Origin: Streptomyces albus subsp. albus
GTDB lineage: Bacteria; Actinomycetota; Actinomycetes; Streptomycetales; Streptomycetaceae
DNA: 64,000 nucleotides
Assembly: GCF_000725885.1 (NCBI RefSeq)
Contig: NZ_JODR01000016.1
Span: 1 to 64,000, forward strand
Direction: 5' to 3'
The notes below the pieces were generated by a model, which searched no databases, was not told the origin of the DNA, and saw only the letters and a list, made by a program, of their open reading frames with translations. The number at the start of each line of letters is the position of its first letter. Position 1 is the stretch's first letter. Both the position numbers and the translations under genes were made by a program. Positions 36,550-43,373 of this stretch are shown piece after piece.

Positions 36550-36613
36550 GTGAGGCCCGCAGGGTGCCGCGGGGGCGGAGAAGCGAACGGAGAACGGAGA
36601 GATGCTGTGAGCG
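36550..36613. repeat. Direct repeat copy 2 containing the mqnP start
   Basis: This 64-base copy is identical to 36461-36517 except for a seven-base tandem insertion (ACGGAGA) before the ribosome site. Its GTG at 36607 is the likely mqnP start. Confidence 0.9.
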
Positions 36614-37536
36614 CGGCTGAAGGGGTCGTCGGTTCCGGGCCGGGGCCGGGGCCTGGTGCCGAGGTGGGGCGTACCCGGGCCTTCCTGCGGCTGGTCGTCA
36701 TCGAGCACTCCGTCTTCGCGCTGCCGTTCGCCTACATGGCGGCGCTCACCGCGATGTTCCGCGAGAACCGCAGCGTCCACTGGTGGCAGCTCTTCCTGGT
36801 GACGGTCGCCATGGTGGGGATGCGGACGTTCGCGATGGCGGCGAACCGGATCATCGACCGGGAGATCGACGCCCGTAACCCGCGCACGGCCAACCGGGAG
36901 CTGGTCACCGGGGCGGTGTCGGTCCGTACTGCGTGGACGGGCGCCGCCGTGGCCCTCGTCGTCTTCCTGGGCGCGGCTGCCCTGCTCAACCCGCTGTGCC
37001 TGGCGCTGGCGCCGGTCGCCGTGGTGCCGATGGTGGTCTATCCGTACGGCAAGCGGTTCACGAATTTCCCGCACGCCATCCTGGGGCTCGCCCAGGCGAT
37101 CGGCCCCACGGGTGCGTGGCTGGCCGTCACGGGTGCCTGGTCCTGGCACGCCGTGCTGCTCGGCCTGGCGGTGGGGATCTGGATCGGCGGTTTCGATCTG
37201 ATCTACGCCTGCCAGGACGTGACGGCGGACCGTGCCAACGGCGTCAAGTCCGTGCCCGCCCGGTTCGGCACCGCAGCCGCCATCCACGCCACCCGGGCGG
37301 CGCATCTGGTCACCACGGTGCTGCTGGTCGCGTTCGGTCTGCTCACCCATGCGGGGGCCTTCTACTGGCTCGGCATGGTGATAGTGGCGGCTGCCTTCGT
37401 CTACGAGCACACCATCGTGCGTCCGCACGACCTCACCCGGCTCAACCGGGCGTTCTTCCAGGTCAACAGCTTCATCGGCATCGCACTGTTCGTGTGTGCG
37501 CTGCTCGACCTCGCGGTGCGCGGCCTGGGCGTGTGA
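36607..37536 (+). CDS. mqnP: UbiA-family prenyltransferase MqnP
   Basis: The 309-residue polytopic protein has the two Asp-rich prenyl-diphosphate sites: NRIIDREIDARNPRTANRE in the first half and DLIYACQDVTADRANGVKSV in the second. It attaches a polyprenyl chain to the aromatic intermediate of the futalosine pathway. The GTG at 36607 follows GGAGAG. Because its initiation region is duplicated, an in-frame GTG at 36511 with the same ribosome site could also start translation and add 32 residues, so two forms are possible. The gene lies between mqnL and a convergent rhomboid gene. Confidence 0.9.
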   Translation: MSAAEGVVGSGPGPGPGAEVGRTRAFLRLVVIEHSVFALPFAYMAALTAMFRENRSVHWWQLFLVTVAMVGMRTFAMAANRIIDREIDARNPRTANRELVTGAVSVRTAWTGAAVALVVFLGAAALLNPLCLALAPVAVVPMVVYPYGKRFTNFPHAILGLAQAIGPTGAWLAVTGAWSWHAVLLGLAVGIWIGGFDLIYACQDVTADRANGVKSVPARFGTAAAIHATRAAHLVTTVLLVAFGLLTHAGAFYWLGMVIVAAAFVYEHTIVRPHDLTRLNRAFFQVNSFIGIALFVCALLDLAVRGLGV

Positions 37537-37567
37537 CGGGCGGCCGTGACGGCTTGGCCCCGCGGGT

Positions 37568-38170
37568 TCAGTGCCAGGCCGGTCTGCCCTCGCCCGCGGT
37601 GCGGCGGTCCGCGGTGAGGCGGGCGGCGAGGATGCCGCCGAGCAGGCCGAAGAGGTGGCCCTGCCAGGAGATGCCGGAGTCGGTGGGCAGGACGCCCCAG
37701 AGGATCGAGCCGTAGAAGAAGGCGACGACGGTGCCCAGCGCGACATCGGTGATGCGGCGGTCCACGAAGCCGCGCACCACCAGATAGCCGAAGAGGCCGA
37801 AGATCAGCCCCGAGGCGCCGGCGGTGTTGCTGCCCGTGGGGGCTATCAGCCAGACGCCGAGCCCGCTGACGACGATGATGGTGGCGGCCACGGCCAGGAA
37901 TCTGGCCACGCCGCGCAGGGCGGCCAGGAAGCCGAGGATCAGCAGCGGCAGCGTGTTGGCGATCAGGTGCTCGAACCCGAAGTGCATGAAGGCGCTCGGG
38001 ACGACGTCCACCAGTTCACCGGCGCGGCGGGGCTCGATGCCGAAGGTGTCCAGCGCGTTGCCCGTGGCCTGGTCGACGGCTTCCAGCACCCACAGCAGCG
38101 CCACCCAGCCGAAGATCAGCTTCCCGGCCGCCATCGCCTTGGCGCCCGAGCCCTCCGCGCCGTTCGTCAT
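37568..38170 (-). CDS. Rhomboid family intramembrane serine protease
   Basis: The 200-residue protein with about six membrane helices has the rhomboid nucleophile motif GASGLIFGLFGY and the catalytic His in WQGHLFGLLGGILAARL, with FMHFGFEHLIANTLPLLILG supplying the conserved helix-2 His/Asn. It should cleave membrane proteins within the bilayer. The ATG at 38170 follows GGGAGG. The protein is at the small end of the family. It converges on mqnP and follows, on the same strand, a lipoprotein gene about 150 bases upstream. Confidence 0.9.
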   Translation of the reverse strand: MTNGAEGSGAKAMAAGKLIFGWVALLWVLEAVDQATGNALDTFGIEPRRAGELVDVVPSAFMHFGFEHLIANTLPLLILGFLAALRGVARFLAVAATIIVVSGLGVWLIAPTGSNTAGASGLIFGLFGYLVVRGFVDRRITDVALGTVVAFFYGSILWGVLPTDSGISWQGHLFGLLGGILAARLTADRRTAGEGRPAWH

Positions 38171-38323
38171 GCCCGCCTCCCTCATGAGGAGCCTCTCCCC
38201 CCAGCACCGGGACGTGTCCCGTTCCCTCTACAACGGCGGACGGCACCGGCCCGGTTCCCCGGGGCCGCCGCGGCGCGCGCCCGGCCGGCCCCGGGCGGGC
38301 CGTCCGCGGCTACCAGGATGGCG

Positions 38324-39472
38324 TCACAGGTCGCCGGTGCCCAGGGCGCCGTAGACGACGGCGGCCAGCAGGTCCTGCGGTTCCAGTTCGCGGGCCCCGT
38401 CCGGCGCGCGGACGGAGACGGCGTCGCCGCCGCCGAAGTCCATGCGCAGCGGCAGGTGGGCCTTCTTCGCCTGCTTGCCGGTGAGGAACTCCTCCAGGTT
38501 CACGGTCAGCCCCGTCAGCTGGCCGCGCCGGATCTGGAGATCGGCGCTGACGGTCTTGTCGGGGACCCGTTCGGGATCCAGCCGCGCACCGAGCGCCGCC
38601 AGGGCGCGGGACAGGTCGGGCGCCGCCTTGCGGGCGGGCATGGTGACCGTCACGTGCTCGGCACCGCCCCACTCGCCGGCCTTGTGGAACTCGGCGTGCC
38701 TGCCGAGGGTCTTCTCCAGGCCCTCCAGGAACTCCCGCTCGGACTCCCCGTTGAGTGCGCGGCCGGCCTCCGTGGCCCGGCTGAGCCGTTTGCTGGTCTC
38801 GTCGCTCTGGGCGGTGGCGGCGGTGCCGTGCTCCTTGAGGCGGCCGGTCCTCTCGTCCTCGGCGATCCGCTGCGCGGCGCGTGCGAAGTCGTCGAAGGAC
38901 TCGGGGTCGATCTCGACCCACTCGCCCTTGAGGGCGTCCTTGGCCGAGCGCAGCGTGGTGGGCAGGTCGTCGGCGAGGGAGACGATCTTGCGGGCCCGCT
39001 TGCGCTTCAGCAGGGTGCCGTCCGACTGGGCGGCCAGGGAGCGCAGGTTGAGGCGTACGTAGAGCTTCTCCTCCACCGATTTGACGTTCACCACGTCCCG
39101 TCCGCCGAAGTTGACGCCCGCGGCGAAGCGCAGCCGCTCGGAGCGGTCCAGCTCTTTGAGGGGGGTCTCCTCGCGGTCGGAGCCGACGGCGAAGGTGAGT
39201 TCGCCGCGGCTGAGCAGCCGGGCGGCGTGGTGGGTGGCGGCGCTGTCGGAGGCGCCGGCGGCGCGCAGCCACTTCTCGGCGTCGCGGGTGTTGCCGTCGA
39301 CGGACATCAGCACCGAGGCGGTGGGCTGCTCGCCGAGCTTCTCGAAGGCGTGCTTGACCTTGAGGCCGGTGGTCAGCCTCTCCGTCGCCGAGCACCCGGT
39401 CAGGGCGGCGACGAGCAGGGTTCCGCACGTTGCTGTGGCCGTCAGTCGGGCCCGGACTCGGGTGACACGCAT
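38324..39472 (-). CDS. Putative lipoprotein (LppX/LprG-like or hypothetical)
   Basis: The 382-residue protein begins with a signal peptide and lipobox (LLVAALTGC). The rest is alpha/beta and charged: an N-terminal part (VKHAFEKLGEQPTASVLMSV ... LRFAAGVNFGGRDVVNVKSV) and a C-terminal part (VSADLQIRRGQLTGLTVNLE) that reads like the repeated strands of lipid-carrier lipoproteins, but similarity is too weak to name a family. It should be anchored outside the membrane. The gene is divergent from mqnM with 75 bases between, so they share a promoter region; a link with quinones or lipids is only a guess. Confidence 0.72.
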   Translation of the reverse strand: MRVTRVRARLTATATCGTLLVAALTGCSATERLTTGLKVKHAFEKLGEQPTASVLMSVDGNTRDAEKWLRAAGASDSAATHHAARLLSRGELTFAVGSDREETPLKELDRSERLRFAAGVNFGGRDVVNVKSVEEKLYVRLNLRSLAAQSDGTLLKRKRARKIVSLADDLPTTLRSAKDALKGEWVEIDPESFDDFARAAQRIAEDERTGRLKEHGTAATAQSDETSKRLSRATEAGRALNGESEREFLEGLEKTLGRHAEFHKAGEWGGAEHVTVTMPARKAAPDLSRALAALGARLDPERVPDKTVSADLQIRRGQLTGLTVNLEEFLTGKQAKKAHLPLRMDFGGGDAVSVRAPDGARELEPQDLLAAVVYGALGTGDL

Positions 39473-39547
39473 GGATCGAGGGTACGTGGGCCGGCGGGCC
39501 CCGTGGCCCGCCCCGGGCCCGTACGCCCGGGGCGTAGGGTCGGGAAC

Positions 39548-40222
39548 GTGAGTGACATGACACGCACACCGTGGGTCGTGGGGGTCTCCGGGGCGTCGGG
39601 CACACCGTATGCGGCCTCGGTCATCCGCGGTCTGCTCGCCGCCGGTGAGGACGTCGATCTGATCGTGAGTCGCGCCTCCCGGCTGACGATCCTCGACGAG
39701 ACCGGGCACCCCTTCCGCGACGCCCACGCGGAGACCGATCTGCGCCGCTGGCTGGCCCGTGGCGCGGACGGCACCCCCGACGCGTTCGACGTCGATCCGG
39801 CCCGCGTCCGGCACTGGCCGTCGGGCGATCTGGCGGCAGGCCCCTCCTCCGGCTCGTACCCGGTCAAGGGGATGCTGGTGGTCCCGGCGAGCACCGCGTG
39901 CGTCGCCGGGGTGGCGCTGGGGCTGTCGAAGGACCTGTTGCAGCGGGCCGCCGCCGTGACGCTCAAGGAGCGCCGCCCCCTGGTCGTCGCGGTGCGCGAG
40001 ACCCCGCTCAGCGGGCAGACGCTGCGCCACCTGGTCGCGCTGGACGAGGCGGGCGCGGTGGTGCTGCCCGCGTCGCCCGCCTTCTACGCCGGGGCCCGGC
40101 ACATCCAGGACCTGGTCGACTTCGTGGCCGGCCGGGCGCTGGACGCGGTGGGCGTACCACATGGGCTCTACCGCCGCTGGGAGGGGGAACTTGGGCGGGG
40201 TCCTGTCGGGCCCATGCCTTAG
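39548..40222 (+). CDS. mqnM: UbiX-family flavin prenyltransferase MqnM
   Basis: The 224-residue flavoprotein makes prenylated FMN, the cofactor of UbiD enzymes such as MqnL. The start PWVVGVSGASGTPYAASVIR, the KGMLVVPASTACVAGVALG segment and the LKERRPLVVAVRETPLSGQT block are diagnostic. It is larger than most UbiX proteins because of a 40-residue acidic insertion (HAETDLRRWLARG...). GTG at 39548 or ATG at 39557 can start it; I chose the former for its spacing from AGGG. Its stop codon is part of a direct repeat in front of the Lrp gene. Confidence 0.88.
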   Translation: MSDMTRTPWVVGVSGASGTPYAASVIRGLLAAGEDVDLIVSRASRLTILDETGHPFRDAHAETDLRRWLARGADGTPDAFDVDPARVRHWPSGDLAAGPSSGSYPVKGMLVVPASTACVAGVALGLSKDLLQRAAAVTLKERRPLVVAVRETPLSGQTLRHLVALDEAGAVVLPASPAFYAGARHIQDLVDFVAGRALDAVGVPHGLYRRWEGELGRGPVGPMP

Positions 40223-40256
40223 ATTCGTTGTCCGGACGCAGATTCGTTGTCCGGAC
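40221..40256. promoter_or_regulatory. Two perfect 17-base direct repeats upstream of the Lrp gene
   Basis: AGATTCGTTGTCCGGAC occurs at 40221-40237 and again at 40240-40256, a 19-base period, ending 26 bases before the Lrp start. Two same-face, helically phased sites are a plausible Lrp/AsnC autoregulatory operator. The first copy overlaps the mqnM stop codon. Confidence 0.65.
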
Positions 40257-40281
40257 TTCTACGAGGGAGGCAGCGGCATCC

Positions 40282-40734
40282 ATGGACGCGGTGGACAGGC
40301 AGCTCATCCAGGCGCTGCGGGAGAACGGAAGAGCCTCCTACGCCGAACTGGGGCGGCTGGTGGGGCTGTCGGGCCCCAGCGTCACCGACCGGATCAACCG
40401 GCTGGAGGCCGCCGGGGTCATCACCGGGTACCGCGCCACCGTCGATGCCACCTCGCTCGGTCTCGGGGTGACGGCGCTCATCGGCATCCAGCTGTCGGAC
40501 GCCACCGACCACGAGGAGGTCGCCGGCCGGCTGCGGGATCTGCACGAGATCGAGGACTGCTGGTTCATCGCCGGTGACGACTCCTACATGCTCAAGGTCC
40601 GGGCGGGCGACGTGGACGGGCTGGAGCGCACCATCCGCCGGCTGTCCGGCACCAAGGGCGTCTCCCGGACGCGTACGACGATCGTGCTCTCCACGAAGTG
40701 GGAGAACCGGGTGGGGCAGCTGCCCGAGGAGTAG
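40282..40734 (+). CDS. Lrp/AsnC family transcriptional regulator
   Basis: The 150-residue protein starts MDAVDRQLIQALRENGRASY, a winged helix (LGRLVGLSGPSVTDRINRLE), followed by the RAM ligand-binding domain (IEDCWFIAGDDSYMLKVRAG ... VSRTRTTIVLSTKWENR). Such proteins sense amino acids or small metabolites and form dimers and octamers. It sits between mqnM and an MqnE-like gene, as in other Streptomyces futalosine clusters, and may regulate them. Paired direct repeats lie upstream. Confidence 0.92.
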   Translation: MDAVDRQLIQALRENGRASYAELGRLVGLSGPSVTDRINRLEAAGVITGYRATVDATSLGLGVTALIGIQLSDATDHEEVAGRLRDLHEIEDCWFIAGDDSYMLKVRAGDVDGLERTIRRLSGTKGVSRTRTTIVLSTKWENRVGQLPEE

Positions 40735-40794
40735 GCCGCGACCAGGGCTGGCGTAGTCTCGTCGGCAGCGCGCGGCAGTGAGCGGAACGGACGA

Positions 40795-41784
40795 ATGGGA
40801 CAGGTGGCGCGAGGCATGGAGAACGTCGAGAAGAAGGTGCGCTCCGGCGAGCGGCTGGACCGCGAGGACGGTCTCGCCCTCCTCGCGTCCGACGACCTGG
40901 CCGGGCTGGGCGGTCTGGCCCACCACGTGCGCACCCTCAAGAGCGGCGACACCGCCTGCTTCGCCGTCCGCCGCACGGTGGACGTGACGGACCCCGACGG
41001 CGCGGTGCGCGACGCGACCGAGGCCGTGGCCGCCGGTGCCGTCGAACTGGAGCTGCCGGCCGCAGCCGAGCTGCCCTGGGAGCACCACGCACAGGTGCTG
41101 GGCGCGCTGCGCCGTCAGGTGCCCGACACGGTGGCGCTGCACGCGTTCACCGTCGCCGACGTCCTCCGCATCGCCGAGCAGGGCACGTCGGCCGAGACCG
41201 TGCTGGACGCGCTGACCGCCGCCGGTCCCGCGTCCCTCACCGCCCGTCCCGCCGCCGGCCCCGGGCCCTCGTGGGAGGAGTGGGCGCGGGTGCAGCGGCT
41301 GGCGCACCGCAGGGGCCTCACCACGCCGTGCACGCTGCCCTACGGGCACACCGAGGAGCCCGCAGACCTGGTGGACCACCTGCTGCGGCTGCGGGAACTC
41401 CAGGACGAGACCGGCGGGTTCCGCGTCCTCCTCCCGCTGCGCCACCCCGGCCCGCGCGGGGCGACCGGTGCCGAGATCCTCAAGACGTTCGCCGTCGCGC
41501 GGCTGATGCTGGACAACGTGCCGCACGTGGCCGTCGACTGGGCGCTGCACGGCGCGCAGACGGCGCAGCTGGCGCTCCAGCACGGCGCGGACGAGATGGC
41601 CGGCCGTGTCGTGGAGGGCGACGAGGAGCGGGACGCGGACGCGCTCTTCCGCGAGGACCTGGTGGACCTCATCAGGGACGCCGGTTTCCGTCCTGTCGAG
41701 CGGGACGCCCGCTACGGCGCGCTGCGCACCTACGAGGGCCCGGACCCCGACCGGCGCGAGTCGCCCCAGCCCATGCGGGTGTAA
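40795..41784 (+). CDS. MqnE-like protein lacking the radical-SAM iron-sulfur motif
   Basis: The 329-residue protein aligns along its whole length with aminofutalosine synthase MqnE: it shares GERLDREDGLALLASDDLAG, LGGLAHHVRT, the block HRRGLTTPCTLPYGHTEEP, LRLRELQDETGGF, LKTFAVARLMLDNVPHV, AQLALQHGADEM and the ending DLIRDAGFRPVERDARY...ESPQPMRV. The CxxxCxxC cluster motif expected after GDTACFAVRR is replaced by TVDVTDPDGA (residues 61-70), and the protein contains only two Cys (55 and 179). About 55 residues are missing relative to the S. coelicolor enzyme as I recall it. It cannot bind a radical-SAM cluster, so it is not an active MqnE. The reading frame is intact with normal GC-rich codon use. 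ATG 40816 is an alternative start. Confidence 0.85.
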   Translation: MGQVARGMENVEKKVRSGERLDREDGLALLASDDLAGLGGLAHHVRTLKSGDTACFAVRRTVDVTDPDGAVRDATEAVAAGAVELELPAAAELPWEHHAQVLGALRRQVPDTVALHAFTVADVLRIAEQGTSAETVLDALTAAGPASLTARPAAGPGPSWEEWARVQRLAHRRGLTTPCTLPYGHTEEPADLVDHLLRLRELQDETGGFRVLLPLRHPGPRGATGAEILKTFAVARLMLDNVPHVAVDWALHGAQTAQLALQHGADEMAGRVVEGDEERDADALFREDLVDLIRDAGFRPVERDARYGALRTYEGPDPDRRESPQPMRV

Positions 41785-41834
41785 GCCCCACCCGTGCGGT
41801 GAGGACCCCCGTGTGAGGGGGTACCGCGAGCCGT

Positions 41835-42560
41835 ATGGCAGCGAAGAAGGCCACCAGCGGCAAGCGGACGAAGGAGTCCGGGCAGGCCGAGGGGGCGGCG
41901 CCCGAGGAGGCGTACGACGCGACGCCGTTCCTGCCCGCCCGACCGGGGAGCGGCAACGCGGGACTGCGCCGGCTGCGGGAATCGGCGGCCGGGTGCCGGG
42001 GCTGCCCGCTGCACCGGGATGCCACCCGGACGGTGTTCGGCAGCGGTGACGCGCACGCGCGGGTGTTCCTCGTGGGGGAGCAGCCCGGCGACCAGGAGGA
42101 CCGGCAGGGCGAACCGTTCGTCGGCCCGGCCGGGCGGATGCTGGACCGGGCGCTGGAGGAGGCGGGCATCGATCCGGCGCAGACGTATGTGACCAACGCC
42201 GTCAAGCACTTCAAGTGGGCGCACGAGGAGGGCCGCGGCAAACGGCGCATCCACAAGCCCCCGACGCTGCGCGAGAGGGCGGCCTGCGGGCCGTGGCTGG
42301 CGGCGGAGCTGGCACTGACCGAGCCGGAGGTGCTGGTGGTGCTGGGTGCGACGGCGGGCAAGGCGCTGTTCGGTTCGTCGTTCCGCGTCACCAGGGAGCG
42401 GGGCACCTGCACGGAGCGTGAGCTGCACGGGCGTACCGAGCGGGTGGTGCCCACGATCCATCCCTCGGCGATCCTGCGGGCGGGCGGCGACAAGGAGCGC
42501 CGGGAGGCGTACGAGGGTTTCCTCTCGGATCTGCGGGTGGTGGCGCGGCTGCTGGAGTGA
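41835..42560 (+). CDS. udgX: UdgX-type uracil-DNA binding protein (UDG superfamily)
   Basis: The 241-residue protein is a uracil-DNA glycosylase with VFLVGEQPGDQEDRQGEPFVGPAGRMLDRAL (family 4/5 motif), the UdgX-specific loop GKRRIHK (KRRIH at residues 136-140) and the HPSAILR motif. Cys 54, 57, 151 and 192 should hold a 4Fe-4S cluster. In Mycobacterium UdgX the loop His forms a covalent bond with the abasic site after uracil removal, so the enzyme stays attached to DNA; the His is present here. A basic, disordered N-terminus of about 40 residues precedes the domain. No repair partner gene is adjacent. Confidence 0.9.
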   Translation: MAAKKATSGKRTKESGQAEGAAPEEAYDATPFLPARPGSGNAGLRRLRESAAGCRGCPLHRDATRTVFGSGDAHARVFLVGEQPGDQEDRQGEPFVGPAGRMLDRALEEAGIDPAQTYVTNAVKHFKWAHEEGRGKRRIHKPPTLRERAACGPWLAAELALTEPEVLVVLGATAGKALFGSSFRVTRERGTCTERELHGRTERVVPTIHPSAILRAGGDKERREAYEGFLSDLRVVARLLE

Positions 42561-42665
42561 GCGGTGTGCGAAGGTCCCGGGGAGGGGTCGCCGAAGATCG
42601 TGCGACGGCCTGTGTTTGACTGGTGAGGATTGATCCGTGAAACGCCCGAAAGCATGGAGGACACC

Positions 42666-42998
42666 GTGGGCAGCAGCAGGTCGCACGCGACGCTCCGCTA
42701 CACCACCATGCGGCTTGGCATCTTCGTCGGCTGCCTCGTCGTCGTCGGGCTGCTGGCGCAGTTCGGCGTGATCCCCTCCGGTATCGGCAAGTCGAACCCC
42801 GTCTGGCTGGTGCTCCTCGCGCTGGTGCTCTCCGCGCCGCTCAGCTACGTCCTGCTGCGCAAGCAGCGCGACGCCATGTCCGAGCAGATCACGGAGGGCG
42901 TCTCCCGGGCCAAGGAGCGGCTGGCCGCCAACCAGGCCCAGGAGGACGACGTCCAGCCGCATGCCGTGAGCCGTGAACCGAGGACCGGTTCGGTCTGA
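42666..42998 (+). CDS. DUF4229 small membrane protein
   Basis: The 110-residue protein has two membrane helices (TMRLGIFVGCLVVVGLLAQF and PVWLVLLALVLSAPLSYVLL) and a charged, basic C-terminal tail starting RKQRDAMSEQITEGVSRAKE, as in the DUF4229 family. The GTG at 42666 has GGAGG six bases upstream. Its function is unknown; in Streptomyces it is found near menaquinone and respiration genes. A terminator follows. Confidence 0.85.
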   Translation: MGSSRSHATLRYTTMRLGIFVGCLVVVGLLAQFGVIPSGIGKSNPVWLVLLALVLSAPLSYVLLRKQRDAMSEQITEGVSRAKERLAANQAQEDDVQPHAVSREPRTGSV

Positions 42999-43044
42999 GC
43001 GAGGCCCCGCCGCCTCGGTGTAACCCTCGTCACACCGCCAACAG

Positions 43045-43079
43045 CGCCCCGTCGGGAATGCCCTTCTCCCGTCGGGGCG
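43045..43079 (+). terminator. Terminator after the DUF4229 gene
   Basis: A 12-bp stem with one mismatch (CGCCCCGTCGGG at 43045-43056 against CCCGTCGGGGCG at 43068-43079) with an 11-base loop is followed by TTGAGCTTTTCC. Confidence 0.7.
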
Positions 43080-43101
43080 TTGAGCTTTTCCGTAACTGTC
43101 T

Positions 43102-43130
43102 CCCAAAGGAATGCTTTGGGTAAGCCAAAG
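43102..43130. promoter_or_regulatory. Alternating CCAAAG/CTTTGG/CCAAAG element
   Basis: CCAAAG (43103), CTTTGG (43114) and CCAAAG (43125) are spaced exactly 11 bases apart. The first two form a 7-bp hairpin with a GAATG loop, the last two form a competing hairpin. It lies about 25 bases upstream of the leader peptide and could be a multi-site operator or an RNA switch element. Confidence 0.55.
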
Positions 43131-43152
43131 ACGGAGTGTTAGCGTGACGGCC

Positions 43153-43263
43153 ATGACGAATGCAGCCACCACTTCCGACGCGCACCGGGGACGGCCCGGT
43201 CTGGCGCTCGTGGCCAGGCTGCACGTCGACCTGTGCCGCTGTATGTCGGCGACCTGTCGCTGA
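43153..43263 (+). CDS. Cys-rich putative leader peptide
   Basis: The 36-codon frame starts at ATG 43153 and ends ...GLALVARLHVDLCRCMSATCR before TGA. The tail motif LVxRLHVDLCRC...CR is the pattern of actinobacterial putative leader peptides found upstream of sulfur and cysteine-related transporters and enzymes, some of which attenuate downstream genes when cysteine runs short. Three of the last nine residues are Cys. It lies 110 bases upstream of a DAACS symporter. An upstream GTG at 43144 in the same frame is an alternative start. Confidence 0.75.
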   Translation: MTNAATTSDAHRGRPGLALVARLHVDLCRCMSATCR

Positions 43264-43373
43264 CAGCGCGGCCGGACTACCCTCCGGCGCGACGACCGCA
43301 CCCGCCTGCGATCCCTGCTCGCGACGCCTCTTCCCCGAGTCCGCTCTCCTCGACACGTCTCCGGAGTCTGTCC

